This document shows, piece after piece, positions 43,420-54,854 of a DNA stretch of 64,000 nt. The stretch's first letter is position 1. Each line of letters opens with the position of its first letter. The notes below the pieces were generated by a model. That model made no database searches. It was not told the DNA's origin and was given only the letters and a program-made list of their open reading frames with translations. Source of the DNA: Ahaetulla prasina (taxonomy: Eukaryota > Chordata > Lepidosauria > Squamata > Colubridae); assembly GCF_028640845.1 (NCBI RefSeq), contig NC_080539.1, positions 369,441,233-369,505,232 on the forward strand, in the 5' to 3' direction. The translations under genes were made by a program, and so were the position numbers.

Positions 43420-44150
43420 CAACCCCTTGCGCCCCTTCCTTGACCGGGATGCCTTATGCACGGTCACTCATGCCCTCGTAACTTCCCGCCTGGATTATTG
43501 CAATGCTCTCTACATGGGGCTGCCCTTGAAGTGCACCTGGAGGCTGCAGTTAGTCCAGAATGCAGCTGCGCGGGTAATAGTGGGAGCAACGCGTTGCTCC
43601 CATGTAACACCAATCCTGCGCAGTCTGCACTGGCTTCCTGTGGTCTTCCGGGTGCGCTTTAAGATTTTGGTCACCACCTTTAAAGCGCTCCATGGCTTAG
43701 GACCCGGGCACTTACGGGACCGCCTGCTGTTACCGTTTGCCTCCCACCGACCCGTATGCTCTCACAGAGAGGGCCTTCTCAGGGTGCCGTCCGCCACACA
43801 ATGTCGGCTGGCGGGCAGCCAGGGGCAGGGCCTTCTCTGTGGGAGCTCCCACGCTCTGGAATGAGCTTCCCCCTGGTTTACGTCAAGTGCCTGATCTTCG
43901 GACCTTTCGCCGTGAGCTGAAAACACACGTATTTATTCAAGCGGGACTGGCCTAAAATTTTATTGGGTTAAAATTTTATTGGGTTATTTATATTTTAATA
44001 TTTTAATTCGTTTTAAATTTGGCCACTTTATAATATGTTGTTTTAATTTCTTTTAATATTGATACTGTGATTTTTATTTGGCTGTACACCGCCCTGAGTC
44101 CTTCGGGAGAAGGGCGGTATAAAAATTGAATAAAATAAAATAAATAAATA
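43420..44150 (+). repeat. L2-like LINE 3' part
   Basis: The only plus-strand L2 copy here. Frames 43427-43864 and 43737-43955 give the RT tail with one frameshift. The 3' end is 'gaagggcggtataaaaatt' followed by AAATAAATAA. Confidence 0.9.
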
Positions 44151-44159
44151 ACCCCCTGT

Positions 44160-44485
44160 GCTGCTCCCACTCACCCACACGTCAGGGTTGGTGTAGAGAG
44201 CTTTATTCAGTCTGTTCCCACAACAGTTCTGCTTCAGAACTTTCAGCTAATCCCCCAGCTGCAAGCTTAGCAAGTAATCGGCTCGCAGCCAAGTAGCTAA
44301 CCAAAAGCAAAACGAACTTACAGCCAAACCAAAAACAGTCTTGATAATAAAGGTTCACAGCCTTTAGCTAAAGGCCTGTGAGGAAGACATGGATGACCCA
44401 TCATCCACAGGAGACATCACACCCCCTTGAATTTCTGTTGACCCTCATCTAAGTCCTAACAGATTCTAATAATTAATAGAGTAGA
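44160..44485. other. Possible LTR-element remnant
   Basis: Non-coding sequence with 'gctttattcagtctgttccc', resembling an LTR in minus orientation. No clear ends. Confidence 0.3.
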
Positions 44486-44929
44486 TGTCAGAGTTCCGAT
44501 GGATGCCCTAATTAAATCATGAGCCTCGAGCCAAGCTTCAAAAGAAATCCAGTTATTTATTAGGAGCTCCATATCAGCAGGTTCCAAGTGAAGCCTACTC
44601 TGACCCCACATAATTTACAGCCCAGACTTGACCCTGTTTTCCCCCTCCCCCTGTGGGACATCATCAGTCACATTCGCCGACGGAACAATTTCGCGGGTTG
44701 TAGAGATCGCTCCCCTCCGGCTGCTGTGGGTAACCCTGAGAGACAGCCTTGAGAGAGAGATGTCCGGAATGCGGTTTTGTTTTTGGCTGCCCTGCTGCTT
44801 CCCCCTTGCCTATGGCAACTTGTGAGAGCAGGTCAGGGATGCTCTGCGAATTGACATTAGATTCCTGTGTGTAAGCATGAGCAGCAATAAGTCAATTTCA
44901 CATATGGACCTCACCTTTCACACCTGACA
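44486..44929 (-). mobile_element. LTR-like element
   Basis: Bounded by TGTCAGAGTTCC and ...CACACCTGACA (inverted TGTCAG ends). No flanking duplication was seen. No coding sequence. Confidence 0.45.
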
Positions 44930-44944
44930 TAACCATACCATTAC

Positions 44945-45190
44945 AGCAAGGATCTCAAACTTGGCGGTTTAAAGGCTTGTGGACTCCAACTCCCAGAATC
45001 CCTCAGCCAGGCGTGCTTCAAGACACCGCAACCGTCACAAATACAAGTCGGTTGACAGACAATGAATTTGGATCATGTGACCGCAGGGATGCCGCTGCAA
45101 CAGTTGTAAGTGGTGAAAAATGGTCCTAAGTCATTGTTTTCACACTGCCGTTCCAGTGGTCACTAAATGAACCATTGTAATACCTGTAAC
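44945..45190. repeat. hAT-type fragment and MITE half copy
   Basis: 'gcttgtggactccaactccc' at 44976 begins the hAT-type fragment. From 45020 the GTCCTCGACTTAC family words follow in inverse orientation. Confidence 0.65.
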
Positions 45191-45295
45191 ATAGAAGAAA
45201 AAGTGAAAAATTAAAAATGAAGGACCAAGGTTATTTATCTGCTGCCATCTCCTTCGTCACCTGTGAATCAGGGGTAGGGCACGATGGGCCCCTTT

Positions 45296-45392
45296 ATGAC
45301 TTGTGGACTTCAACTCCCAGAATTCCTGAGCCAGCCAGCATGGATCGCGCAGGAATTCTGGGAGTTGAAGTCCACAAGTCATAAAGGGGACC
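45296..45392. repeat. hAT-type palindrome
   Basis: 'tgacttgtggacttcaactc' and its inverse 'gttgaagtccacaagtcata' enclose about 35 bp, giving a near-perfect hairpin. Confidence 0.8.
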
Positions 45393-45770
45393 ATCCTTCC
45401 TCACTCTTGCACTAGAATTTGCTGCTGCTGTTCTAAGCTGCTCTTCGCGTTGCTTCAGTCCCAGCCAAGCCTATTAAACCAACAATCATGGTTTGCTGGT
45501 CTTGGTCCAAAAAATAAAAAAAAATACTTTTCACGGCCTTATTTTCCAAACAAAGATTGTGTGATCTGCATCGTATTACCTTAATCTGGAAGAAGCGGAG
45601 CAAAATCTTATTTGTTCTCTTTGGTTATGTGGTTCCCTTGCTACTGTTTGAATTCTCTACTCCTTGGTGTATAAATACGTTCATAATTATATTTGCTGTG
45701 CTGAGCCTTATCTCTCTCGCTGTCTTATTTGCTTTTTATATAACTATTTCCAACTGGTACATTTAGTCCT
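45393..45770. other. Intronic, no gene seen
   Basis: A 69-codon hydrophobic frame (45557-45766) has no splice context or family match and lies in AT-rich sequence. Confidence 0.45.
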
Positions 45771-45849
45771 CAACATACAACGTCCATTTAGCGACCGTTC
45801 GAAAATTACAGTCTCACTGAAAAATGTGACTTATGGCCGATCCTTGCAC

Positions 45850-45850
<1 letters not shown>
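45771..45850. repeat. MITE fragment
   Basis: 'agtcctcaacatacaacgtc' and following family words, cut by the L2. Confidence 0.65.
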
Positions 45851-45851
<1 letters not shown>

Positions 45852-45924
<73 letters not shown>

Positions 45925-46372
45925 TAATTTCTATACCGCCCTTCTCCCGAAGGACTCAGGGCGGTTTACAGCCAGGTAAAAACACAATAAAAGTATACAA
46001 TATACAACTAAAAAAACCGATTTTAAAAAACCTATTCAATTTGGCCCATTAATTAAAATACACATTAAAATCATAAAAAACCCCATTAAAATTACTAATA
46101 GTTTTTAATTTATGCCAGTCCTGCACGGAAGAATAAGTACGTCTTCAGCTCGCGGCGGAAGGTCCGGAGGTCAGGGAGCTGTCGAAGTCCTGGGGGAAGC
46201 TCATTCCAGAGGGTAGGTGCCCCCACAGAGAAGGCTCTCCCCCTGGGGGTCGCCAGCCGACATTGTTTGGCTGATGGCACCGTGAGGAGGCCCTCCCTAT
46301 GGGAGCGCACAGGACGATGGGAGGCAAACGGTGACAGCAGGCAGTCCCGTAAATACCCCGGTATGACCATTG
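45852..46372 (-). repeat. L2-like LINE with (TTA)n tail
   Basis: (TTA)n at 45852-45923 is the expanded 3' tail. A frame at 46110-46370 encodes the RT tail. Confidence 0.85.
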
Positions 46373-46379
46373 TGGCAAC

Positions 46380-46675
46380 CAGAGGTGGATTTCAGCAGGT
46401 TCTGACCAGTTGTAGAGAACCAGTAGCAGAAATTTTGAGTAGTTCAGAGAACCGGTAGTAAAAATTCTGACTGGCCTTGCCCACCATCTATTCTCTGCCT
46501 CCTGAGTCCCAGTTGATCGGGAGGGAATGGGGATTTTTGTAGTAACCTTCCCCTGGATTGGGGAAGGAATGGAGATTTTGCAGTATCCTTCCCGTGCCAT
46601 GCCCACCAAGCCATGCCACGCCCACCAAACCACACCCACAGAACCAGTAATAAAAAAAATTGAAACTCACTACTG
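46380..46675. mobile_element. hAT-type element
   Basis: Ends CAGAGGTGGATTTCA and ...TGAAACTCACTACTG. Flanks GTGGCAAC (46372-46379) and GCAGCAAC (46676-46683) differ at two positions. Confidence 0.7.
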
Positions 46676-46721
46676 GCAGCAACCTTACGAGGATCAAACT
46701 TTTGGCACTTGGCAACCAGCA

Positions 46722-47310
46722 TATACAGGTAGTCCTTGACTGACGACCACAATGGAGCCCAAGATCTATGTTGTTAAGCGAGACATTTGTTAAGGGACTT
46801 TCACCCCACTTTACGACATTTCCCGTCATGGGTTGTTAAGTGAATCACTGAAGTTGTTAAATTAGTAGACCGGGTTGTTAAATGAATCGGGGTTCCCGAT
46901 TGACTTTTGCTTGTCAGGAGATCGCAAAAAAGGGGATCACTTGATCCTAGGACAGGGGTCCCCAACCTTGGCAACTTTCAGACTTGTGGACTTCAACTCC
47001 CAGAATTCCTCAGCCAGCAAAGCAGTTAGTTAGATAGTGACCTTAACGCAATGAACATGAATTTGGGCAAATTCTGAGACAGTGGAAGACGGTGAGCTGG
47101 GGTGCTATAGTCCAGGGGTCTCCAACTGTGGCAACTTTAAGACTTGTGGACTTCAACTCTCAGATTCTGGGAGTTGTAGTCCACAAGTCTTAAAGTTGCC
47201 AAGGTTGGAGACCCCTGTCCTAGGACAATCATCATAAATATGAACCTGTTGCCAAGAGTCTGAGTTTTGATCACATGACCGTGGGGATGCTGCAAAGGCT
47301 TTAAGTGGTC
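46722..47310. repeat. GTCCTCGACTTAC MITE split by a hAT-type element
   Basis: The MITE parts are 46722-46952 and 47218-47310. The interruption is the element at 46953-47217. Confidence 0.8.
46953..47217. mobile_element. hAT-type element with perfect 8-bp target duplication
   Basis: Starts CAGGGGTCCCCAACCTTGGC and ends ...GGTTGGAGACCCCTG, flanked by TCCTAGGA at 46945-46952 and 47218-47225. Contains a second internal left end (47112). This copy defines the family to which the 'gacttcaactcccagaattc' fragments and the 37-bp minisatellite belong. Confidence 0.88.
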
Positions 47311-50300
47311 CTACTGGACAACCATTTAGATATGAGCCAGCAGTGTGCAGCAGCTGCCAAAAAAGCCAACACAGTTCTGGGCTGCATAAACAGAGGGATA
47401 GAATCAAGATCACGTGAAGTGTTAATACCACTTTATAATGCCTTGGTAAGGCCACATTTGGAATATTGCATTCAGTTTTGGTCGCCACGATGTAAAAAGG
47501 ATGTTGAGACTCTAGAAAGAGTGCAGAGAAGAGCAACAAAGATGATTTATTTTATTTATTTATTTATTTATTTGATTTCTATACCGCCCTTCTCCCGAAG
47601 GACTCAGGGCGGTGTACAGGCAAAAATAAAACAAACAGTGCAATATATAATTTAAAATGCAATTAAAAAACTTATTTTAAAATTGGCCTGAAAATTAAAA
47701 TATACAGTGAGCTAAAAACCCCATTTAAAATTAGTTAATAAAAATTTTAAAAATTTGATAAAATTCAATTTAAGCCAGCCCCGCGCGAATAAAAAGATGT
47801 GTCTTCAGTTCGCGACGGAATGTCCGAAGGTCAGGTATTTGGCGTAAACCCGGGGGAAGTTCGTTCCAGAGTGTGGGAGCCCCCACAGAGAAGGACCTTC
47901 CCCTGGGGGCCGCCAGCCGACATTGCTTGGCGGACGGCACCCTGAGAAGTCCCTCTCTGTGAGAGCGTACGGGTCGGTGGGAGGCATGTGGTAACAGCAG
48001 GCGGTCCCGTAAGTACCCAGGCCCTAAGCCATGGAGCGCTTTAAAGGTCATAACCAGCACCTTAAAGTGCACTCAAAAGGCCACAGGCAGCCAGTGCAGT
48101 CTGCGCAGAGGCGTTGTTTTATGGGAGCTAGGCGGAGCTCCCTCTATCACCCGCGCAGCTGCATTCTGGACTAACTGAAGCCTCCGAGTGCACTTCAAGG
48201 GGAGCCCCATGTAGAGAGCATTACAATAATCCAAGCGAGAGGTAACGAGCGCATGAGTGACCGTGCACAAGGCATCCCGATCAAGGAAGGGGCGCAACTG
48301 CCGAACCAGGCGAACCTGGTGGAAGGCCCCCCTGGAGACGGCCGTCAAATGATCTTCAAACGACAGCCGTTCATCCAGGAGGACACCTAAGTTGCGCACC
48401 CTATCCTTTGGGGCCAATAACTCGCCTCCAACAGTCAGCCGCGGCTGCAGCTGACTGAATCGGGGTGCCGGCATCCACAGCCACTCCGTCTTGGAGGGAT
48501 TAAGCTTGAGCCTGTTTCTCCCCATCCAGACCCGTACGGCTTCCACACCGGGACAGCACTTCAACAGCTTCATTGGGGTGGCCTGGGGTGGAGAAGTACA
48601 GCTGGGTGTCATCAGCGTACAGCTGGTATCTCACCCCAAAGCCACTGATGATCTCACCCAACGGCTTCATATAGATGTTGAATAGAAGGCGAGAGAATCG
48701 ACCCTGCGGCACACAAGTGAGGTCCCTCGCGGTCGACCTCTGCCCCCCTGTCAACACCGTGTGCGTCCGGTCAGAGAGATAGGGGGAGAACCACCGCTAC
48801 ACGGTGCCTCCCACTCCCACTCCCCCCCACCCGCGCAGCAGGATACCATGGTCGATGGTATCAAAAGCCGCTGAGAGGTCTAATAGGACCAGGGCAGAGG
48901 AGTACCCCGTCCCTGGCCCGCCAGAGATCATTCACCAATGCGACCAAAGCTGTCTCCGTGCTGTACCCGGGTTGGAAGCCGGACTGGAACGGGTCTAGAT
49001 AGACGGCTTCATCCAGGTATTGGGGTAGCTGTCGCGCCACAGCACTCTCTACAACCTTCGCAACAAAGCGAAGGTTGGAGACTGGACGATAATTATCCAA
49101 AATAGCTGGGTCCAGGGAGGGCTTCTTGAGAAGGGGTCTCACCACCGCCTCTTTCAAAGCGGCAGGGAAAACCCCTTCCAACAAAGAAGGGTTGATAATC
49201 TCCTGGAGCCAGCCTCGTGTCACCTCCTGAGTGGCCAGTACCAACCAGGAAGGACACGGGTCCAGTAAACATGTAGTGGCGTGAAGCCTCCCCAACAGCC
49301 TGTCCACGTCCTCGGGAGCCACAGGGTCAAACTCATCCCAAATGGGCTCAACAAGACGTGTCTCCTCTCCCTCGCTTGGATCATCCCAATTTCGGTCCAG
49401 ACCATCCCGGAGCTGAGCGATTTTATCGTATAGATAACCACTAAACTCCTCAGCACGTCCCTGCAACGGGTCATCCTGCACCTCCTGATGAAGGAGGCGG
49501 GTCACCAAACAGGGCGGCCGGGCGGTTATCTGCCGACGCAATGAGGGTGGAGGCATATGAGCGCCACGCCTCCCTCATTGCCACTAGGTAGGTCCTAGAA
49601 TAGGACCTAACTAGTGTCCGATCAGCCGAACGGCTGGACCTCCAGGTGCTCTCTAGGCGTCTTCTCCGGCGTTTCATCTCCCTCAGCCCCTCGGAGAACC
49701 AAGGGCCGGCGAGATCTGCGCCGGGTCAGAGGTCGCAAAGGCACGACACGGTCCAAGGCCCCAGCCGGCTCCCAGGCCGCAACTAGTTCCTCAGTCATGC
49801 CGTGGGCCAGATCCTCAGGAATGGCCCAAGCTCCGTCAGAACCTCTCAGGGTCCATCAGGCGCCTGGGACGGAACCACCGTATAGGTTCCATCTCCCTGC
49901 GATGGTGGATGGCGGTTCGAAGTCTAGTCGAAGGAGGAAATGATCGACCATGACATCGGTTCTGTTACTAAATCATCTAATTCCAGATCATTTAACCACT
50001 GTCCAGAGATATAAATCAGGTCCAGTGTGCCTCCCCCCATGTGCGTGGGGCCATCATTTACCCGAATCAGGTCCAAGGCCGTCATGGAAGCCTGGAACTC
50101 CTGAGCTGCAGTCGATAACAAGCCAGCCGATGGCAGTTGAAATCCCCATGACTATAAGTCTGGGGGTCTCAACCGCCACAGAGGCAAGTACCTCCAACAG
50201 CTCGGGCAGGGCTGTGGTCACGCAGCAAGGAGCCAGGTACGCGATCAACAAGCCCAACTGATTCCTATGGCCCCACCTCACATAGAGGGATTCACAACCG

Positions 50301-51200
50301 CAATCTGAGGAACAGTGGCCTCCCTCGGCTCTAGATCTTCCTTAATGACAACCGCCACCCCACCCCTACCTTGGGCCTCGGCTGATGAAATGCCCGGAAA
50401 CCTGGAGGGCACAGCTCAACGAGGGGAACCCCCCCCTCCGGACCCAACCAGGTCTCCGTAATGCCCATAAGGTCCGCGGACTCCCCCTGAATAAGATCAC
50501 AAATCAGGGGGGCTTTATTAGCCACGGACCGGGCATTACATAACATCAACCGAAGATCCAGGCTCTGAGGATCATGGCCGCCTGAGGAACGGGTAGGGAC
50601 TGAGGCGGAGCACGTGATCGCGTCAAACATCGAGCACGTGCTCCCAACACTCGATCGCCCCCCTCCGCCATATCTGCCTCTCCCACTTACCGTACAGATT
50701 GAACAACCCTCTAATCCTGGAACAGAACCCTCCCCCCCTGCCTTCAGACCAGATGTAATAATGTCGCGAACAAGCACAGGACTGGAGACTAAAACTTAGG
50801 GGACTGGAGGCTAAAACATATGAAGAACGGTTGCAGGAACTCAGTATGTCTAGTTTAATGAAAAGAAGGACTAGGGGAGACATGATAGCAGTGTTCCAAT
50901 ATCTCAAGTGTTGCCACAAAGAAGAGGGAATCAAACTATTCTCCAAGGCTGGACAAGAAGCAATAAATGGAAACTAATCAAGGAGAGAAGCAACCTAGAA
51001 CTAAGGAGACTTTTCCTGACAGTTAGAACAATTAATCAGTGAAACAACTTGCCTCCAGAAGTTGCGAATGCTCAACACAGGAAATTTTTAAGAAAATGTT
51101 GGATAACCATCTGTCTGAGATGGTGTAGGGTTTCCTCCCTGGGCAGGGGGTTGGACTAGAAGACCTCCAAGGTCCCTTCCAACTCTGATATTATTATTAT
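47305..51200 (+). repeat. CR1 copy split by an L2 insertion
   Basis: CR1 parts are 47305-47545 (frame 47305-47550, [10 protein letters not shown] motif) and about 50800-51200. Joined, they read through a known CR1 junction 'aagatgatt|aggggactgg'. An (ATT)n/(GTT)n tail follows at 51188-51227. Confidence 0.85.
47546..50798 (-). repeat. L2-like LINE, near full length
   Basis: About 3.25 kb on the minus strand, the longest L2 copy without duplication. From right to left: endonuclease N-terminal part (N-A-R-S-V-x-N-K-A, I-T-E-T-W-L motifs, frame 50331-50777), middle region (49924-50281), RT (48861-49556, 48500-48757), RT tail (48073-48612, 47770-48072), 3' end 'ataccgcccttctcccgaag'. Many frameshifts make it inactive. 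Confidence 0.9.
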
Positions 51201-51227
51201 TATTATTGTTGTTGTTGTTGTTGTTGT

Positions 51228-51476
51228 GAAAAAAGGGTCCTAAGTCACTTGTTTCAGTGCTGTTGTAACTTTGAACGGTCACTAAGTGAACTGTTGTAAG
51301 TCGAGGACGACCTGCATTTACTACGGTTGCAGGATCCCGGAGTCATGTGCTCACCGTTTGTGACTTTCCTGGATAGCTTCCAACTAGCTCAGTCAATGGG
51401 GGAAGGTGGATTTTCTTAATGAGGGTATGATTCACAACAAATGTAGTGATTCACTTAACAACCATGACAAATAATA
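51228..51476. repeat. GTCCTCGACTTAC MITE parts
   Basis: An inverse half copy ends 'gtaagtcgaggacgacctgc' at 51317. Diverged family words follow to 51470. Confidence 0.7.
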
Positions 51477-51715
51477 GCAATAGCACTTAGATTTATATAC
51501 CGCTTCACATTGCTTTACAGCCCTCTCTAAACGGTTTAGAGTCAGCCTTTTGCCCTTCCAACTATCTGGGTCCTCATTTTACCCACCTCGGAAGGATGGA
51601 AGGCTGAGTCAACCTTGAACCTGGTGAGATTCGAACTGCCAAATTGCAGGCAGCCGGCAGTCGGCAGAAGTAGCCTGCAATACTACACTCTAACCATCAT
51701 CTTTCCTACTATTAG
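51477..51715 (-). repeat. Sauria-type SINE
   Basis: Reads on the minus strand from the tRNA-like head (right) through 'ggttgactcagccttcc'-type body to the tail 'gcggtatataaatctaagtg' (left). Same family as 63347-63610. Confidence 0.85.
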
Positions 51716-51764
51716 GTTGAATACTTTTTATTTTTTTTTAAAAAACCAACAAGACATAACAAAC

Positions 51765-52262
51765 ACTAACATAAAACTCCTCCGCCTTCGACAGGACCTG
51801 TGTTTAACTCATAGAATCATCTATTGCAATGTCCTTCCTGTTAAAGACTACTTCAGCTTCAATCACAACAATACAAGAGCAAACAATAGATTTAAACTTA
51901 ATGTTAACCGCTTCAATTTTGATTGCAGAAAATATGACTTTTGTAACAAGAGTTGTTAATGCCTGGAATAAACGACCTGACTCTGTGGTCTCTTCTCAAA
52001 ATCCCCAAAGCTTTAACCAAAAACTGTCTACTATTGACCTCACCCCATTCCTAAGAGGTCTGTAAGGGGCGTGCATAAGAGCACAAGCATGCCTACCGTT
52101 CCTGTCCTATTATTTTCTTTCATTATATCCAATTAATATAGTTATTGCATGCTTATGCTTATATATATATATATATATGCTTATATATTATATAGTTACT
52201 TTCATGCTTATGCTTATATACTGTTGTGACAAAATAAATAAATAAAAATAAATAAAATAAAA
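51765..52262 (+). repeat. CR1-group LINE 3' end
   Basis: Two overlapping frames (51615-51959, 51829-52065) shift once and encode the RT tail ending T-P-F-L-R-G-L. The 3' end has a (TA)n run and AAATAAATAA. Confidence 0.85.
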
Positions 52263-52729
52263 TAAAATAAAACATATACTTCTTCTTTACATCAGCTTCG
52301 TATCGGTATTCCTCTATTATTTACATTTTTCCCCTCTCGTTTTCTTCAATTATACTTATCTTTTTGTCCCATTATCCCTTATTTCTGCATATATTCCATC
52401 ATACCTATCATTATAACAATTCATTTTCTTTCATGCACTACCCCTTTTTTGTGTGTGACCTTTTCCGCTTTTTCGTCATTTACCATTTCTAATTTCTATC
52501 CAATTATACAATTTATTCCATACTATATAATATTCCGTGTCTTCCTTTTTTTTAATCTCCTTTGTTAATTCATCCATCTCAGCACAGTCCAGAATTTTCC
52601 TTATCACTTAGCAACAGAAATTCTGATCCTAATCGTGGCCGTAAGTCGAGGACTACCGTAATCCTGACTTTTCAGGATCCCTCTCCCAGGCCATGAAGGC
52701 TTGGCCCCGTCCCTTTGAGGAGAGCAGCT
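52263..52729. other. AT/pyrimidine-rich, no gene; small MITE fragment
   Basis: The segment 52263-52590 resembles antisense L1 sequence but was not verified. 52600-52660 contains a MITE end 'gtaagtcgaggactaccgta'. Confidence 0.4.
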
Positions 52730-53150
52730 CTTGACATACTATTCTTTTTTTTTCTTCCCATAATTCCCACAATTTGACCAGTGTACAATACAATCACATA
52801 TCCAACAATCGATCCTATACTCAAATTATACTCCATCAGGGCTGCTCGACCGCCACTCCCTCCCTTAATCCTTTCTACCCTTCTCATCCTTCTTCGACTT
52901 TCCCCACCATCCTTCTCCTCGCTTTCCTACTTCCCCACCTCTTTCCCACTTCTCACTACCATCCTTTCTAACTCTCTATCTTCTCCTTCTTCTTCTCCTC
53001 CTATCCTTTCTTCTCCCTCCCTTCTTTCCTACCTCCCTACCTCCCTACCTACTTTCTTCCTTCTTTACTCCTCTTTCCTTACCCTTTCCCTTCAGGAGTG
53101 GTTACCGAGCAGTCCCGACTTTACACCATTCCAACTTGACATACTATTCT
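52730..53150 (-). repeat. Retroposed fragment with 16-bp target duplication
   Basis: CTTGACATACTATTCT is found at 52730-52745 and 53135-53150. A poly-T run follows the left copy, so a poly-A-tailed (L1-type) transcript was inserted in minus orientation. The body is pyrimidine-rich; its source was not recognised. Confidence 0.75.
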
Positions 53151-53152
53151 GA

Positions 53153-53715
53153 TGTAGGCTTCCCAAAAGTATGAAGCCGACTCCTCGTCCCGATAAAACC
53201 CCTTTTATTTAGTTTAAAGGGAATTCTTCTCCAGCAAAGTCCCGGCCAACAGTTTTCCATGGGATTTCACAACTTAACAGACTTTTATCAGGCTTGGAGA
53301 GCAGCCAGGCCAATATCTTCCAAACGCCATGCTATAGCAGACAATACTTGGCAAGAAATCAGGAACAGATCTTCGCTCTAATGAATTGAACTAATTGTCT
53401 CCTGCAAACTCCCCTCCCCTTTTGCTCCTCTTTATTCCTTATGGGAGGGGCCCATTCACCATCCACCTGTGGCTTTACTCCTGAGTCGACCCTTGTTCCT
53501 TAGCTGTTCCCTTCTCTTGACAGTTCTGCGCATGCTCACACTGGGAACAGGGTCCAGCTGTTTTTCTGCCCCACTGATGTCCAACTCCGAAGGCAGCTGA
53601 CAATTGTCATATGGCCCTGGCTCCCTCTCTGCCTCCGACGCAGAGCCTTCTCCAGACTCCAGGTTCCTCAGCAACTGTCTGAATCTGCTGCCAGATCCGC
53701 TGGCGTGCCACAACA
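53153..53715 (-). mobile_element. Solo LTR, minus orientation
   Basis: On the minus strand it begins TGTTGTGGCACGCC and ends ...GCCTACA, with an AATAAA-type signal near its right third. It shares the TGTTGTG start with the LTRs at 11896 and 35565 but otherwise differs. A clean flanking duplication was not found. Confidence 0.65.
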
Positions 53716-53737
53716 CATACTAGCTTAGTATTTTTTT

Positions 53738-53852
53738 TTTCAATGTTGGCAACTTTAAGACGGGTGGACTTCAACTCTCCAAGCTGGCTGGGGAATTCTG
53801 GGAGTTGACGTCCCCTCCATCTTAACATTGCCAAGGTTGAGAAACACAGGAC
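53738..53852. repeat. hAT-type family fragment
   Basis: 'caatgttggcaactttaaga' to 'ccaaggttgagaaacacagg', containing the 'aattctgggagttga' core. Confidence 0.75.
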
Positions 53853-53881
53853 TAGGATAAACCTTGATGAAACCTTGATGA

Positions 53882-54145
53882 AAGGGGCCGCGGTGTGGCT
53901 CAGGCTGTAAGAAGCCTGTTATTAAAACACAGCTGCCTGCAATTACTGCAGGTTCTAGTCCCACCAAGTCCAAGATTGACTCAGCCTTCCATCCTTTATA
54001 AGGTAGGTAAAATGAGGACCCAGATTGTTGGGGGGGCAATAAGTTGACTTTGTAAATATACAAATAGAATGAGACTATTGCCTTACACACTGTAAGCCGC
54101 CCTGAGTCTTCGGAGAAGGGCGGGATATAAATGTAAACAACAAAA
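53882..54145 (+). repeat. Sauria-type SINE
   Basis: Uninterrupted copy: tRNA-like head 'gccgcggtgtggctcaggct', body 'ttgactcagccttccatcc', tail 'gaagggcgggatataaatgt'. Confidence 0.85.
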
Positions 54146-54210
54146 AAACAACCCTGAAATATCTAAGATAGGCAAAACACACGTTTCGTCTTGCATAGGT
54201 TTCCTTAGTG

Positions 54211-54389
54211 CAGCGGTGAGCTGCCCCCGGTTCACTCCGGTTCTATAGAACCGGTAGTAAAACCGGTGGGAGGCTCCGCCCACTGACCCGAACGTCATCA
54301 AAAGTGACCTGCGCACGCGCGGAATCTTCCGTCCACACGTGCAGGTACGATATGAACCGATAGTAAAGGTTAAGTAGAACCCACCGCTG
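54211..54389. mobile_element. hAT-type element
   Basis: Ends CAGCGGTGAGCTGC and ...GAACCCACCGCTG. Flanks CCTTAGTG (54203-54210) and CCTTAATA (54390-54397) differ at two positions. Confidence 0.75.
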
Positions 54390-54512
54390 CCTTAATAGTG
54401 GACTTTTGTGTAGTATGCAGGGCATTGCCTTTTCCTTTGTCATTCCTTATCCTAGCCGCCTTCTCTCCATGAAACCTAATCACAGTCCTCGTCTTTTCAT
54501 TTATCCTGCTAG

Positions 54513-54732
54513 CCCTTGAAGCCCAAGGAAGCCAACGGTGAGATTTTGGGGTACAGCCTCCGCTCTCAGCAGAAAGGGGAGCTCGCGAGGCCCGCATGCA
54601 ACACTCACCACCTGCAGTGCCGTCTGCTCCTCCCGGCCGGCGAAGAATTCACCTTTTATCTCACCGCTAAAAACACGGTCGGCATCTCGCCTCCAACCAG
54701 GCTGGTGATCCCAGCCTTCCGTAACCCGGAAG
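54513..54732 (+). CDS. CSF3R: CSF3R-like exon 7: second half of FNIII domain D3
   Basis: The acceptor is 'ttatcctgctag' and the donor is 'gtaaga'. Phase 0 in and phase 1 out. Starts P-L-K-P-K-E-A-N-G-E-I-L-G-Y, the strand C region also seen in gp130 relatives, then A-C-N-T-H-H-L-Q-C-R-L-L-L-P-A-G and Y-L-T-A-K-N-T-V-G. The C-N-T-x-x-L-x-C ... L-P order is a strong CSF3R-like trait. Ends in a short P-A-F-R-N-P-E linker to the next domain. Confidence 0.93.
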
Positions 54733-54854
54733 GTAAGAATTGCAAGAGTCGTTATAAAAGGGGAAGAAGAAAAAAAACTTGCTTAAATGTTTCGGGGGCC
54801 CTTTTTTTTTTGCGGGTGGCAAAAATAAGAAGATAAGTTTCTGCAAACTATATG
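54733..54854. other. Start of intron 7
   Basis: Unique, A-rich. No element recognised. Confidence 0.4.

Noticed and set aside
45557..45766. 69-codon hydrophobic frame resembling a small membrane protein
   Set aside because: AT-rich sequence, no homologue recognised, and no transcript or splice evidence in sequence.
53095..53150. Possible exon after a strong pyrimidine tract and CAG at 53097
   Set aside because: A stop appears in the required frame, and the end is the duplicated target site of a retroposed fragment.
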